From contig NC_086019.1 of assembly GCF_036323735.1 (NCBI RefSeq), forward strand, positions 235,379,602 through 235,443,601: a DNA stretch of 64,000 nucleotides, in the 5' to 3' direction. Below are positions 22,215 to 34,414 of the stretch, in pieces. Numbering within the stretch: the stretch's first letter is position 1; the number at the start of each line of letters is the position of its first letter. The notes beneath the pieces are model-generated. The model did not search any database. It worked only from the letters and a program-made list of their open reading frames with translations, and was not told the DNA's origin. The position numbers and the translations under genes are program-made. Source of the DNA: Rattus norvegicus. Taxonomy: Eukaryota; Chordata; Mammalia; Rodentia; Muridae.

Positions 22215-22380
22215 GAGCCAAGCACCGACCTAGGGGTTTTACACAGGCAATCTTCATACTGACCACAGTGTTTCAAATAAGTCGTATTGTCCCTAGCTTA
22301 CTAAGAAAGAAACAGCCACGTTAGAATAATTTATGCCGACCTTCAGCATCACCAAGTTTCAGAACCAAGAGTCTAATCTT
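22215..22380 (+). mobile_element. MIR-like SINE fragment
   Basis: GAGCCAAGCACCGACCTAGG, GGTTTTACACAGGCAATCTT and the CTTACTAAGAAAGAAACAG stretch fit a diverged sense MIR. Confidence 0.5.
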
Positions 22381-24164
22381 GGTCTATTTGCTGATGTAGT
22401 TCATGAAAAATGCTGGCACCAGAGCACAGACCATGTCTGCCCATGGTTGTCAGTCTCTTTCTCCTAAGGCCCATAAACACTGCTGACTTAGTGGTACCCA
22501 GACCTTCAGCAGTACAAGAGAAGGAAGAATGAAGGTTTAATTAATTTTTGTTTCTCTCTTTGCACAAAGGCCATTCTAGCTCTCTATAGCACTTGGGCCA
22601 TGCTGCATGCATGGAGCCTCTCAGGACAGAAAGCAAGAAAGAAGATGGAAACTGTCAGGCACAGACGAACCCTTCTGCCTTGGCTGGGAGGCATAGTAAG
22701 GGAACCCCTGAAGAATGAGGCCGGAGCGTCTCAGAGTGGATGCTATAAGTACTAAGCTCCACCTAGGCATAATTCACATGTTCCTGGGTGCTGAGAAGAC
22801 CCAGCAAAGCAGGGCTGCTAGGTAAAGACCTGGAAACCAGCACTTAGGCATCTCACACATTTAGAAAGCTCTAAGACCACCACGAAATGAGTTTTCAAAA
22901 CATTTGAGATCACAGTAGTCTCAAGGGCCCGGATTCCACTTGAAATGGGAAAAGGGAATTCTTCAGCGGGGCATCGTCTCTCCTTGAGCCAGACCATGTT
23001 TTCTGTTGGACCTGGGGTCAGAGAGTGACCTTGAATTACATCACCAGCAGGCATCAGTCAGAGGATTTGCCTGGCTCCTTCCTCCAGTGCCTTCTGCGAG
23101 TTAGTTTTGGACACAGTGAAAGTATGGGATCTTATTAGAATGAGGCAGAGTCTTCTTCCGACTGCTGTCTCCAGAATAATCCTGTGACTTAGATTCCTAT
23201 CCTCGCGCCGCAAACACAGCCCTGAATTACACCTGCTATACTAACAAGATGACTTATTTCTCTGAATCCCAATCTGTGGTTACAAAATCTCCAGCACTCC
23301 AATCTAAGAGTAAATGGAATCTTGGCTCAGGGTAAAGAGCACAGAAAACTGTCTCTGTGTGTCTTGGGTGAGCGAGCAACAGTCCTTCTGAAACCTCACT
23401 AATGTCCCTGGATCCCAGGATCCTTCTCATCTTCTTCTACTGGCCACCAGAGAATTTGACTCTGTGTACTCTCAAAACCCATGGACACCGACTGCCAGTG
23501 TGCATGACCCAACTTGACATCTACCATCCCTGATCCACCTTTTGTTCTGAGTCAACATCTTCCCACTGCCACTTTGGGGAGTCATCTCTGATGACAGCAT
23601 TCAGTTGACAGAGACCTTCCTCTCTTACTTACTCCCATCCAACTGCACATCAAACTTTTTATACGTAAGCTTGCAATATGCATCTTGAAATGTATAATGC
23701 CCTACAAGGAACAAAAAGACTATATCATTCTGTGGGAAGAAAATTTTCTCTATTGAACTCAAAGTCTGTCTAAATTGTCAAGGGACACACTTATTAACAC
23801 ACTTACATTATTAATATAATGTATACAGTATGATATAATATATAACATACCCCTTAGATAAATATAAACTCAAAAGCCATGGACTTTTGTGCTTTTTCCT
23901 CCCTTCCCATTAAAAGGGGTTTAGGGCCTGCTACATAGCAGGAAATGACTGTGTGAACACAATGAGTGAACGAGACCACAGTGGTAGCCTTTTGGGAAAA
24001 TACTGACGGTAAGACAGAACTGAGATCAAGGATTAGGGATCAGGATCCTTGCTCCTGATGGTATGTAAGTTTGAGGAAATATAATGACTTCCCTTGCTAG
24101 TAGGGACTTCCCCTTAAATGGGGAAAGTTCAACTAATGTGATGAAAAATACTATGGGCTTTGGT

Positions 24165-24600
24165 CTAGTTTGAGTCCTGTTGGGATCAAACGCTCTGACC
24201 AAATCAACTTGGGGAGGCAAGAGTTTATTTGGTTATGCTTCCTGGCCACAGTTTAGGGGAGTCAAAGAAAGAACCTAAGTGGGTTCCCACACTACTCCAG
24301 TCCTGGGGAACAAACTCATGGTCAAGGAAGAACAGCAGAGACCATGGGGATTGGTTCTCCTTGGCACACTTGCAGGCTTACATGTAGCTAGCTTTCAGAC
24401 ATAGCCCAAGATCACCCGCCTAGGAGTTGTGCTACCCTACATGTAGGAGAGTGTGGCTCTCCTACATTAATCAACAATTGAGACAGACATCCCACAGACA
24501 TGCCCACAGGAAAATCTCATATGGACAATCCTTTAGCTGAGACTCCCTTCTTGGGTGACTGTCAGCTGTGTCAGGCTGATAGTTAAAGCTAACTAGGATG
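24165..24600 (+). repeat. Fourth copy of the old rodent repeat
   Basis: GATCAAACGCTCTGACCAAA, TCAACTTGGGGAGGCAAGAG, TTTATTTGG, then CTCCTACATTAATCAACAAT and TTAGCTGAGACTCCCTTCTT, ending CAGCTGTGTCAGGCTGATAG. Same order as the copies at 1.3 and 21.3 kb. Confidence 0.6.
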
Positions 24601-25817
24601 GGCTCTACCCAGAAATCCTGGATTGTTTTACTGTTCTGAATCACTATTTGTCACTGGATGCCAGGTAGACTATTAAACCAGAAGACAGAAAGAAGAGTGA
24701 GTAGAACTGAGGGTTAATATGTGATTTCAATGAAGAATGCTGTCTATGTGATTGACGGCAATCTGACAATGATGTCTATAAGAGTAAGATTTAAGCATAT
24801 ACGTTAATATAAATGTCTGTATTCCTGCACTCTCTTGCACAGAAATTGCTGCATCAGACATGATCTATAGCTGCAAAAGGCCATGGGTAATTAGGGGACT
24901 GATTCTGAACTCCAGAGCCATGTTGCCATGATGAGACACCTGAAAACTTGCTTGGGGATGTGTGCTATGAGGTTGGGTTCGATGAAGAAATGCAGAAAGG
25001 AAGGAGCTGGTGGTTACACTCAAATGAGCTAGAAGACATGTCTCAATGTTTCCACGTCACCAAAATTGTGACTTCTGAGGTATAGTTCTTGAAGGCCTTG
25101 CAAAAGAATGGAATAGAGGGTTTAGTCAGAACAATTTGGTTAGATTAGAGAAGAATTCCTGCAACCCCAAAGAGCTACCAATTGTAAGAAAACCAACGAG
25201 AAATTGTACAGCAACTGGGATGGTTTTGAAACACAGTGCAGAGCAGACACAAGCCAAATTGGGGGTGGCGGTGGTGAACATGCCACTTACAGGGCTAAAG
25301 TGCTCGATCTATTTCATCAACACAGTGACCTCACTACCAGTAACTCGGATTCCTGATGTGTGTTTTCTCATCTGTCAACTTTAAGGGCTCTCTAGCCATA
25401 GCGTCTCACATGTTTACTCTAAACTATGAATTGTTTGTCCCACAGACAAAAAGAAAATTCCAGCTAAAATTCAAGTCTCCCAGCCTGCCATTAGCACGCC
25501 CATCCTCGTGGGAGCTCAGCAGTGCCCTTAGAATGGAGTTGTGAGGAAAAATATTTCTTCTCCTTTTCCTCTTCAAAATTCAATTCACGAGAGACCAGAT
25601 TTCGTGAGTTTCAAGTATAAGAAAGGATATTTCCTTCTGAAAACCTGTTATTACTTCCTTCAAATAATGAAAAACAACTTTATCTAGAACATTTACCACA
25701 GGCACTTTGAAATTTTGTGATGGGTACGTCACAATAGCCAATGAAACGGAAAAAAATTCGAGGCATTTCCTTCTCTTCAATAAACTTCTGAGATTCTTGA
25801 AACTCAATTTCCAATAA

Positions 25818-25818
<1 letters not shown>

Positions 25819-25871
<53 letters not shown>
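25819..25871. repeat. CA microsatellite, 26 units, uninterrupted
   Basis: 53 bases of pure (AC)n. Its length and purity make it a likely length-polymorphic marker. Confidence 0.98.
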
Positions 25872-25872
<1 letters not shown>

Positions 25873-28025
25873 CCAAAGTGCTTCGCTGCAAATGATACAG
25901 CGTGACAGTTGGGTAACTGGGCAGGCAGGCAGCTGATCAGGCACAGGAGCCCAAGTCACCTTTTCTGTTATCAATTCCCCATTATTAAAACTTCCCTTAG
26001 TGATCAGCAGTGACGTGAAAAGATGTGCAGTCATGCTGCTAAGTAAAGGAAGAATTAAAGCAACTTGCCTAGCTTTGCCATTCAGTCAGACAACCATTAA
26101 AATAACATCTCTTGGTGAGCAACGGGACTGTGACATCTGTTGGTTGGGATGCAAACTTGGGAGAGCCTTAGGAAGCCATCCATGCCAACACCCATCTACC
26201 TCCAGCACATTTACACAGTAGTCCAGAAAGTTCTCTCCAGAAACATTTCCTGAGAAAGTCTGTAAGGAGACAGTGTACTGTTCAAGCCTGTATGTACATA
26301 CATTAAGGGAACATGCCAGAGAAGCAGGTCTAAAAGGAATATTAATAGGAGAATAAGTTCAAAAGATGGCACATAGACTGTGTTTGACTATCATAAGGTT
26401 GAATGTTGAAGTACAAGTTTGCCAAGGCTATCTCCTCCAATCCCCTCCTCCTCTTCCTCTCTTACTATTCATTTGTATTTATTAAATAACATTTGTTAAG
26501 CACTTACTCTACAAAATGAACCATGGGAAGATAAACTTTCTGCCTTGTATAAACTTGATCGAATTTAGTGATGTAGTTACTTATTGGCCAAATACAGTAT
26601 GTTAATCTGGTAGGTTTAATCTATGTGGTCAGGTGTGTGCTCATACACACTCTGTGTGCCAGTGCTTCAAGTATTCATGTCACAGACGAAGGCTGTTTTA
26701 TAATCCATCAGTCAGGCAGCAATTCTGACTCAAGATGACCACCTTATATACTCCCCTACCCACCCTGAAATCTGTGATGTTGTAACACTGACTAAAGCCA
26801 CACATACATACATACCTAAATTTAACTTTTGTTTTTGTAGAATTAGCACGCTATGAGAATTTATCAAGTGCCACTTATGTAAAACTGTGCTTGGAGTAAC
26901 TGTATAGTAATTAAGTATAGAAGAGTAGTTAAGGATTTCTGTGACTCTAATTATCCATCCTTAGTACTCTACAGGCCTTCAGAGTACCAGAGCTGATGCT
27001 GAAGGACTCCTGATTATGGCTGCTGGTAACCTCAGAATAGCATTAAGGAGACTCACAAGGTCATTTCTTTTGTGGATATGTCACAGGTTTCTCAGTGAAG
27101 TTGATGACATTTGATTTCTAATCATTTACATGTGTCTTCCTAGGATGTCGGAGTTGTGACATGCTCATACTCAACTTAGGCAATACGTTTCTAGACTTTA
27201 TTCTTTTGCAACCTCACAAATGCAGTTGTGACTTTCCCATGGTGGTGGTGGGGGGGAGTATGTTTACTTGTCTTTTAAAAAATGTCTTGAAAGTTAACCT
27301 TAAATGCCCAGCAATGAGATCAGTCATGGCACTAAAGCAAGGAACCCTTCGTGTGGGAGGCACCACTGTGCAGTCAGTTATCAGCCAAGAAAGAGAGGTG
27401 CATTGAACTCCTACCTGCATTGTCATTTACATAGAGAACCAGGATTTCTAGAGCTGCAAAGATATTGGTTAGAACAATCCATTCACAATGTGTTTTGTTC
27501 TTTGAGGCCTGTCGGTAGCTGGACACCCTTTGTTCCCCATGCACTCAATCTGAACCGGGGTTGACAGGCTTATAGCTTCATACTGAGATAGGAAAATGCC
27601 ACCGTTGTCTGGACACTGTCTGGCTTGCTTCTTTGGGGGCCCATAGACAGGGCATATTTTAATTTATGAAAAAGATAGCTCCTAAACCCCAGGGGCTGTG
27701 ACCAAAAGCGAAGGCCCCTACTTCCCACTGCTACGGTGCTGGCATCAAATAGCCTCATGGTGTTTTTCTAATGAAACCAAATAACTGGACCATGGATGAT
27801 GGGATGCTGGCAACTGGAAACTCAAAGGAGCGAAAGATAAGAGGGAGCAGAGGAGGCCTGAGAGGCATCCAAGAGATTGGAGGAGATGGGCAAGAATCAT
27901 CTGGGGAGAGCCCTTAAAATAGGGACTGCTTTCCAAGAGCCGGAATAAATTTATCTGTGTGCCAGCTAGGCAGAACTGCCCATTTTACAGATTAGAAAAG
28001 CATCGGAGAGGATGTGTGGCAGATT

Positions 28026-28027
<2 letters not shown>

Positions 28028-28092
<65 letters not shown>

Positions 28093-28122
28093 AGAGGGAG
28101 AGAGGGAGAGGGAAAGGGAGAG
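28028..28122. repeat. GA microsatellite with a GGGA-rich tail
   Basis: About 29 pure GA units (28028-28086), then GGGAG-type units to 28122. All purine on the plus strand. Confidence 0.97.
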
Positions 28123-28603
28123 AATGAGAATGAATGAGAATTAATGACTATGACAAACTCAGCTTGGCCTATATTTATTTTCTGTCTTCTTCTCTTCCTG
28201 AAGCTAGCACAAGATGTGTAGAACATGGGCATTCTTGAGGAGATCAGTATGATGGGGGAGGCCCCTTTCAAGGTGACAAAGCAGAAGATGGTACAAGAAG
28301 ACCCTTTTGGCTCAACTAAGCTGTCCTGTCCCTTTCCCCAGCATGTTATGCAGAGGCCATATTGTCACATAAGAATGGTGAACCTGTGCCCAGCTGTTGC
28401 TACTATACCACTATTAATAAACTCTGGAAGCTCCTACTCTGTACAAAGTCTTATGTGAAACAGCTGGTCTTCAGGGAACCAGTTCTGACCACCATAATGC
28501 AAATCTAGGAACCAGTGGTAACACGCCATAAAAGAGGAAGTTGTGTGGCCGGTTTGGTGTGACTGTAGGCTTCTGAGTGGTTATCAAAATCCACAAAACA
28601 CAG

Positions 28604-28975
28604 GCAGAGTATATAGCTCATTTGGTAAAATATTTGCAATAAAAGTATGAGTATCGAAATGCAGATTCCTGGTATCCACATTAAATAAAAATACAGGTGC
28701 TGCTGTGCGCATCTGTAACCAGATGTGTTGTGGGTTATAAAAGCAGTTGGATCCCCAGAAATGATCAGTTGGCTGGCCTAGACAATTGTGAGCGCTGGGT
28801 CTTGTGAGATGCCCTGTCATAAAAGGTAGTGTGAAAAGTAGTCCTCTAGCTTCTGTGTATGCATGTACCCACAAACACATGTGCACATACCCATAGGAAC
28901 ATAGCCACGTAAATACATGCACACGCAGGCACAGGCATGTGCCCCCCCCCACACAAACACACAAAGGAGTATGAC
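28604..28975 (+). mobile_element. B4-type composite SINE, diverged
   Basis: A tRNA-like head (AGTATATAGCTCATTTGGTA) is joined to a B1-like part (CATCTGTAACCAGATGTGTT, GGATCCCCAGAAATGATCAG, TTGGCTGGCCTAGACAATTG, GATGCCCTGTCATAAAAGG) and a CA-rich end, the order expected for the ID-B1 fusion family B4. Confidence 0.7.
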
Positions 28976-30539
28976 ACAGCCTGCAGGAACTCTGTGTCTG
29001 ATGTATGAGAGGGAGAGCCAGAAGCTGAGGCCCATGCAAGGCTAGGTGTGCACTTTTCTTGAGGTGGGAACTCCTGGGGTTGTGCTCATCTCTAATTTTA
29101 TTAAAAGAGCACAGAGGGCTCCAGCGTGCTGCAGCACCTACTCTTGTGTGTCCTTCCATTTCTTCTTTGTGATTCCATCCTTCTCTTCAGAACCATTATA
29201 AACCCCAACAATTCAACATGAATTCTGTCATTCCTCTAATTTCCCAATTGCATCGGAGAGATAAGAAGTCCCTTCCAGTCACTTGTTTGAGTGACCCAAA
29301 CAGTGCCATCTAGTCCTGATAGTGAGGAGCTTAAGTTTTCTGCCTATCTTTGGCTATCCTCTGCACAAGGTGACAGCGCTGGACACACTTTTCTTTTCTG
29401 AGCTCACCTTGTTCTCCTGAACCCTCTTCTCTATTTTGGACTTAACCTGTGCAGCCAGCAGGATGCCACCTCCCAGTGTTTCTCTTCTCTGCATGCTCCA
29501 CCCTGACATTTATGTCCTTTCTTGTGCCCTCCTCAGGAGGGAATGGCATTCCCCCCAAACCTGCCCTGTGAACTCCTCGCCTTCAAACGCCTTTTCAGGT
29601 ACAATCTCTACATATCCTTTGATGAACATCTTTCCTATAATGCATGACGCTCCTTTTCTCCCTTTCAGCCACTGCAGTATGACAGCCATTAAAAGGCATT
29701 CTCGTTGCCTAGTACTCAGAGAGTGACCAACAAACACCCAATGAACTGGACTTGGCCTCTTGGTGATGCATCCAGAAGCAGGAAGACTGTGAAATTGCTC
29801 TTCTAGGAATTCCCATGGCATTTGAACAAGGAGCAGTGAATAGGGCATTTAAAAAGAAATTATCCATTAGCACCATAACAAAATGTACAAATATCAACTC
29901 TCAGGCAACTAATCCAGGCAAAATTCTGAAGCTTGCCTGGGCAAGAGAATTCATCTAACAAGAGAAAAGAACAGGCATACATGATTGGAAAGAGTGTCCT
30001 TATGTTGACATCTAAAAGAAAAGCTCGAATGTCCTGAGAAGTTGCCTTAGAGATATCTCCCAAACAGAGACTGGAAAATTCTATCAACATTCAAACATTA
30101 AGAAGAAAGGACACCTTATCCTCTTTATGAATAAAGGCAATCTGAATGGATAGAGTGGATGCTCAATCAATAAAACCCTGGTGAAGAAAGATGAAAGGCT
30201 GTTGGCATTAATCCTTACAAGGTGTATACTTTACCTCTAACAAAAGACCAAGTTCAGCACGTAATGTCTAAGTTCAGTACCAATTAGTGGATGATTGACA
30301 AAGCTCAGAGGACCTTCTTTTGCTGCTTTATCAGCAAGACCAAAGCTCTCCTGATTTCTGACCTTCCAAGTTTCACGTAAGACAATTACACTAAGGAGTT
30401 CAACTGCATCCCTCAAGGAGAGCTGTAAACTCCTGCTCCTTTTGGTGTACCTTTGACCCGGAATCACACTGTGTATGAATTCAGTTTGGAGACGTGGACC
30501 TCTCGAGAAGCCCACGTAGCTTGCCAAGACAGCGATGCC

Positions 30540-30690
30540 CAGACATTTCATACTCTTTCATGTCTCAGTTCCCATCTGTATAGATGCAGGAATAACACCT
30601 CCCCCTGACCGCTACACTTACTGCAGGTCCGACAGAGGAGGTGGGCTAATGATTCTCTTTAAAGCCATGAACGAAGGCCATAAAGTTGTG
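30540..30690 (-). mobile_element. MIR-like SINE fragment
   Basis: CATGTCTCAGTTCCCATCTG followed by TATAGATGCAGGAATAACAC resembles the antisense MIR CTCAGTTTCCCATCTGTAAAATGG block. Confidence 0.6.
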
Positions 30691-31186
30691 GCCACTGGGT
30701 TAGAAACTCTAAAAGTTTGTGGCTTTTAAAAAATGGTGTTTATTATAGAGGATGGAGTTTGTGTCAGTGAGATATCATGCAACTCCATCCAGTAAATTTG
30801 AAACACAAACAGGGATAGCTTTGTCTCATAAATACACCCAGGTAAGAAGGTTCGGTCTCCTTTTAACAACAGCAGATACATTTTGGCCTTCTCTAAGGAC
30901 TGGTTGGTCAGAAATTCTTGGACTGAAAAGTTTCTAAGATTCTTTTCTCTCTGAGAAACCTGCTCAGAGAATGAATAGGCTTCATGGTGTCCCTACCCCT
31001 CCATGGGTGGCTGAAACATGGACAGTTTCTTTAAAGTCTCATCACAGTAGGTACTTAGCCATCTTCCTGGAGCACCTCATGAATTCTCGTGTTCTAGCTT
31101 ATGGCTCTCGTGAACCTAATTTATGGTTGATAATAGCTGTTCCTCACTGGCTATAGAAGTTTTTAACAATTAAGAAAGTAGAAGTT

Positions 31187-31284
31187 GGGGCTGGGGATTT
31201 AGCTCAGTGGTAGAGCACTTACCTAGGAAGCGCAAGGCCCTGGGTTCGGTCCCCAGCTCCGAAAAAAAAGAACCAAAAAAAAGA
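31187..31284 (+). mobile_element. ID SINE
   Basis: Full-length ID with an A-rich tail, between exact 15-bp target duplications (AAGAAAGTAGAAGTT) at 31172-31186 and 31285-31299. Antisense to Glis3. One change in the head (GAGCACTTACC) compared with the copies at 36.8 and 62.2 kb. Confidence 0.97.
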
Positions 31285-31479
31285 AAGAAAGTAGAAGTTT
31301 TCTGTTTTAAAGCCCAACGTTTTCAAGCTGAAAATATACTCCTTATTTCCCTTTCAAAGGAGAAATGTAGAGAAAGGGTATTTTGACAAAGTAGCATGGA
31401 GGATATCCTCTGACTTCTCTTGCTGTATTATTTATTTGCTGAATGAGAAGGTGCCAATTACTTACCCAGTGAATACCTA

Positions 31480-31570
31480 TTTGATGCCTCCTTTGCATCA
31501 AACACTATGCTTAGCCTGGAGTTACAAACACGATCCCTGTTCTCACAGCCTAACAACGAAAGGGAGAGGA
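31480..31570 (+). mobile_element. Old MIR/L2-like fragment
   Basis: GCATCAAACACTATGCTTAG, CCTGGAGTTACAAACACGAT and CCCTGTTCTCACAGCCTAAC resemble the core of ancient mammal-wide SINE/L2 repeats. Weak. Confidence 0.4.
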
Positions 31571-33534
31571 GAAGGCAGCAAGGGAAGAAGGCTCACATGC
31601 CTGCCTGTGCCTGTTGTCTTATCACACTTGTCACAGTGATGAAAGGCCAGAGATGTCCACAGCAGAGACTGTGATCCCAGGCGTAAAACCCTGCACATGT
31701 ACATACAGCTAGGAGTCCACAGGACTCCCACACCAACTGGCCTCCTTCATAACCCTCTTGTAAAGTTATGTTTACAAAGTAAGGTTCATGGAGGCAAGTC
31801 TTAGCCCAATTAAAAACAATCAGCATTTTAACTAAATTTCTTTCTGGTTAGTTTTCACACATACGTTAAGTTGTAATGTTCTAAAGATTTTTAAAAATTT
31901 TTCATAGTTATAAGTAAAACAGGATATACTACATTTGAGTGGACCTATGCTAGGGCTCACTGTGAATTGCCCCATTAGTCTATATGGCACCGGAAGGAAA
32001 GATCGGTGCCACTACAGGATGTCACTGACTGAGAAATACGCCCAGGTTTCAGCCACATTAAAATTTGGGCATTAAAACCACATTTCATGAAGGTGACCTA
32101 CTCTGACTACCCTGACTTTTACAGGGCCATGGCCAGGCTGCCAAACCTCCCTTCCAGAGGGGTGCTAGTAGCTTTCCAGAACACAGTCTTGGGTCTCCCT
32201 TCATCAGAGAAGCTTCGTGACTGACCAGGAAGAGAACTCCTTTTTCTGGTTTTATAGACCCCACCCTATGCACTTGTAGCGGGCACTTAAAAAAACGTTT
32301 CCTGATATAATAGGTGTGTGAGAAGATGCTTATAAGAGGAAAGTAAAAAATCCCACTGAACTGAAGATGTCTAAGCTTTGCTGGGAAGCAGTAGACAACA
32401 AGCAGGAAAGGGGGAGACGGAAGGAGTTTTTGCCAGCGCCAGTGACCCTGGATTTCCAATGTCCACCATGGCTACAGATGAGCACTATCATTTTCCTGCC
32501 CCCTTCCTGCTGCTCAGGACTCTGCTTCCAACCTCTTGATCAAGTTCAGTACAATACTATTGGGGTCTACTATCTAGGGCCCTTGTTTACACTCACAGTA
32601 AACACTGTCTTGGGACACTGTTCATTAATTCCAAGTGATAACCCATATAAATATATGGTATTAATGAGAGGAGGGAGATGACTCACTTCTAGAATCATCT
32701 GGACTCTCAATGTACAGTATCATGTCTGCTTACATAGGATTCTGACATCAGGAAGCAAAACATTTGGCAGTTGGAGTCTGTATGACTTGGCGTTTGAGTT
32801 TTCTATGGAGGTCCACTAGGATATGTGCTTGAACTGGCAAAAGGAGTTTGATTAAAGAAAAGAAACTGAAGCAGACTCAGTCCTCAAAGCATGACCCTTT
32901 CTGAACATAAGGCTGACACAGAATGTAAGCCACTGTGATTTCTCTTTTCCTTATGTTCTCTCTTCCTGTATGAATATGCAGTCATTACAGGGCATGAAGA
33001 AATGAGCTGGGTTCCCTAAGAGATACGATGGCGAGTCAGACAACTCTGGTCTCAGAAGCTAGCTTATACGTTAATAAAGATGATAAGTTTCATTCAGATG
33101 AGGTACAAGATGGAGAGAATGAAAGTTCTACCCAAGACGCACAGATAGAATGCATGAAGTTTGGGGCTGGGGAGATGTCACACAGGGGAACCATGGAAGA
33201 CTTGGACCTGGCTTATGGGAAGGAGTCAGCAGCCATGAACGGTGGTACTCCAGGGGCTTTCTTTTGCGTAGTCTCCTGATCATTCAACCTATTCTTGAGG
33301 TTTCACAACACGGGAACACCAATGATTGCCTTGGTTTGGTAACTATGGGTGTCATAAATCAGGTCAGCTGAGAAAAAGACTACAGATTTCATGCCAGAAA
33401 AGGGTGCTGTTTACATCTTAGGTCTGATGTAAAACAGAACATCTGGAACCCACATCTGGTCCCTAGGACACCTGACCGAAGGCAAGGGCAAAACACTGCC
33501 TTCAAAACTCCAAGGGCTGCCAGCTCCTGCTTAC

Positions 33535-33710
33535 CGTGGACATGGATACCATTTGACTGAAAAGAAGAGTTGGTTTCTGGCTGGTAGGGCTTCAGGAGTG
33601 AGCCTGGTGGCTGCTGGGTGTGGGGAGCTTGTGCTCTCTGTAGCAGTGACTGAGGAGCTGGAACTCTTCCCGGGCTGATGTGGTGAGGAGATGGAGTCGG
33701 AGGTGCAAAC
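33535..33710 (-). CDS. Glis3: Glis3 coding exon (third from last)
   Basis: Seen: the minus-strand acceptor CGTTTTTCCCAG is followed by 176 nt and the donor CACG/GTAAGC. One base completes the split Arg codon from the exon at 49290-49458, 58 whole codons follow, and one G is left over to form Gly with the next exon. The peptide opens FAPPTPSPHHISPGRVPAPQ and ends FQSNGIHVH. It is rich in Pro, Gln, Ser and His with no predicted fold, as expected for the GLIS3 transactivation region. From memory the human protein is clearly homologous but differs at several residues here, so this is a fast-evolving part of the protein. Retention of the next intron would add about 48 unrelated residues. The reading frame continues unbroken to the exon at 14896-15078 across an 18.5-kb intron. 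Confidence 0.95.
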
Positions 33711-34332
33711 CTGGGAAAAACGATTACAACAGGCAGCATGACCAACTCTTCAAAGCCTTCTGAGTCCCCGTTCTGGCCCTAAACAAGTATGACAATGTGC
33801 TCTTTCTAAAACCCTTTAGGACCCTCCTCTCTCTCGTCCAACCACTGACTGCTTCTCTGACACATAGAGGGAAGAAAAGACACCAACAAAGGAAACCTTA
33901 GTCACAGTTTGGGTTTGTCAGGCTTCTTAAACTGTATTTCAAACCCTCTGGGTTTTGTGAAATTCAAAGCACATCTTGTGCCAGGCCCTTTTCCTGCTAA
34001 TTTTAAAACCCGTTCACATTTTAGGGGAAATTCGATTCATATGTTTCTGAGTCATTTACACTTAGCTCATAAACATTTTGTTTTGTAAGGCATATCTGAG
34101 GTCCAAGAAGTGTTATGGGTCCTTATTATGACCCCCTCTAACCAGAGTCTCCTTAAACAATACATTTTCTCTTGCCAAGAGTAAAATAACTTTAAACCTC
34201 AAAGGTCAAATATGCTTGAAACACAGAACCTGAGAGGTCGGCCTGGGTTCTGTGCTGGGTAAAGAGCATTCCTGCTGGTGTAGAAGGAATGTACTGTGGC
34301 ATTTTTGTAGTAACGTGTAACAATCACAAGGT

Positions 34333-34414
34333 TGTTGGGTCTTTTGGTTTTGTTGAATGCAATTCCTTGCATATGCCAGGCAAGCACTCCACCATCGAGT
34401 GCTATCCCCAGCCT
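34333..34414 (-). mobile_element. Diverged ID/tRNA-type SINE fragment
   Basis: GCCAGGCAAGCACTCCACCA followed by TCGAGTGCTATCCCCAGCC is a degenerate antisense ID head preceded by a T-rich stretch. Confidence 0.6.

Larger units (their letters stand above)
15079..33534 (-). other. Glis3: Glis3 intron, 18.5 kb
   Basis: Lies between the exons at 33535-33710 and 14896-15078. Listed separately: a MIR-like fragment at 17.2 kb, microsatellites at 19.2, 25.8 and 28.0 kb, a MER5-like element at 19.5 kb, a large palindrome at 20.06-20.33 kb, rodent repeat copies at 21.3 and 24.2 kb, MIR-like pieces at 22.2, 30.5 and 31.5 kb, a B4-type SINE at 28.6 kb and an ID SINE at 31.2 kb. I see no gene, RNA gene or named repeat in 15.1-17.2, 17.4-19.1, 22.4-24.1, 24.6-25.8, 26.0-28.0, 29.0-30.5 or 31.6-33.5 kb. 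Confidence 0.9.

Noticed and set aside
28584..29159. 191-codon minus-strand frame, longest in the window
   Set aside because: Runs through a B4-type SINE and a CA-rich stretch; composition (Cys/Val/His runs) reflects the repeat and not a protein.
31187..31260. tRNA-Ala gene
   Set aside because: The tRNA-like boxes belong to an ID SINE with A tail and target duplication; no mature tRNA fold or terminator.
33163..33200. B2-like head (GGGGCTGGGGAGATG)
   Set aside because: Similarity stops after about 20 bases; no body or tail follows.
33028..33279. 83-codon plus-strand frame beginning MASQTTLVSEAS
   Set aside because: No known product, antisense to Glis3, no promoter or poly(A) context; within chance expectation.
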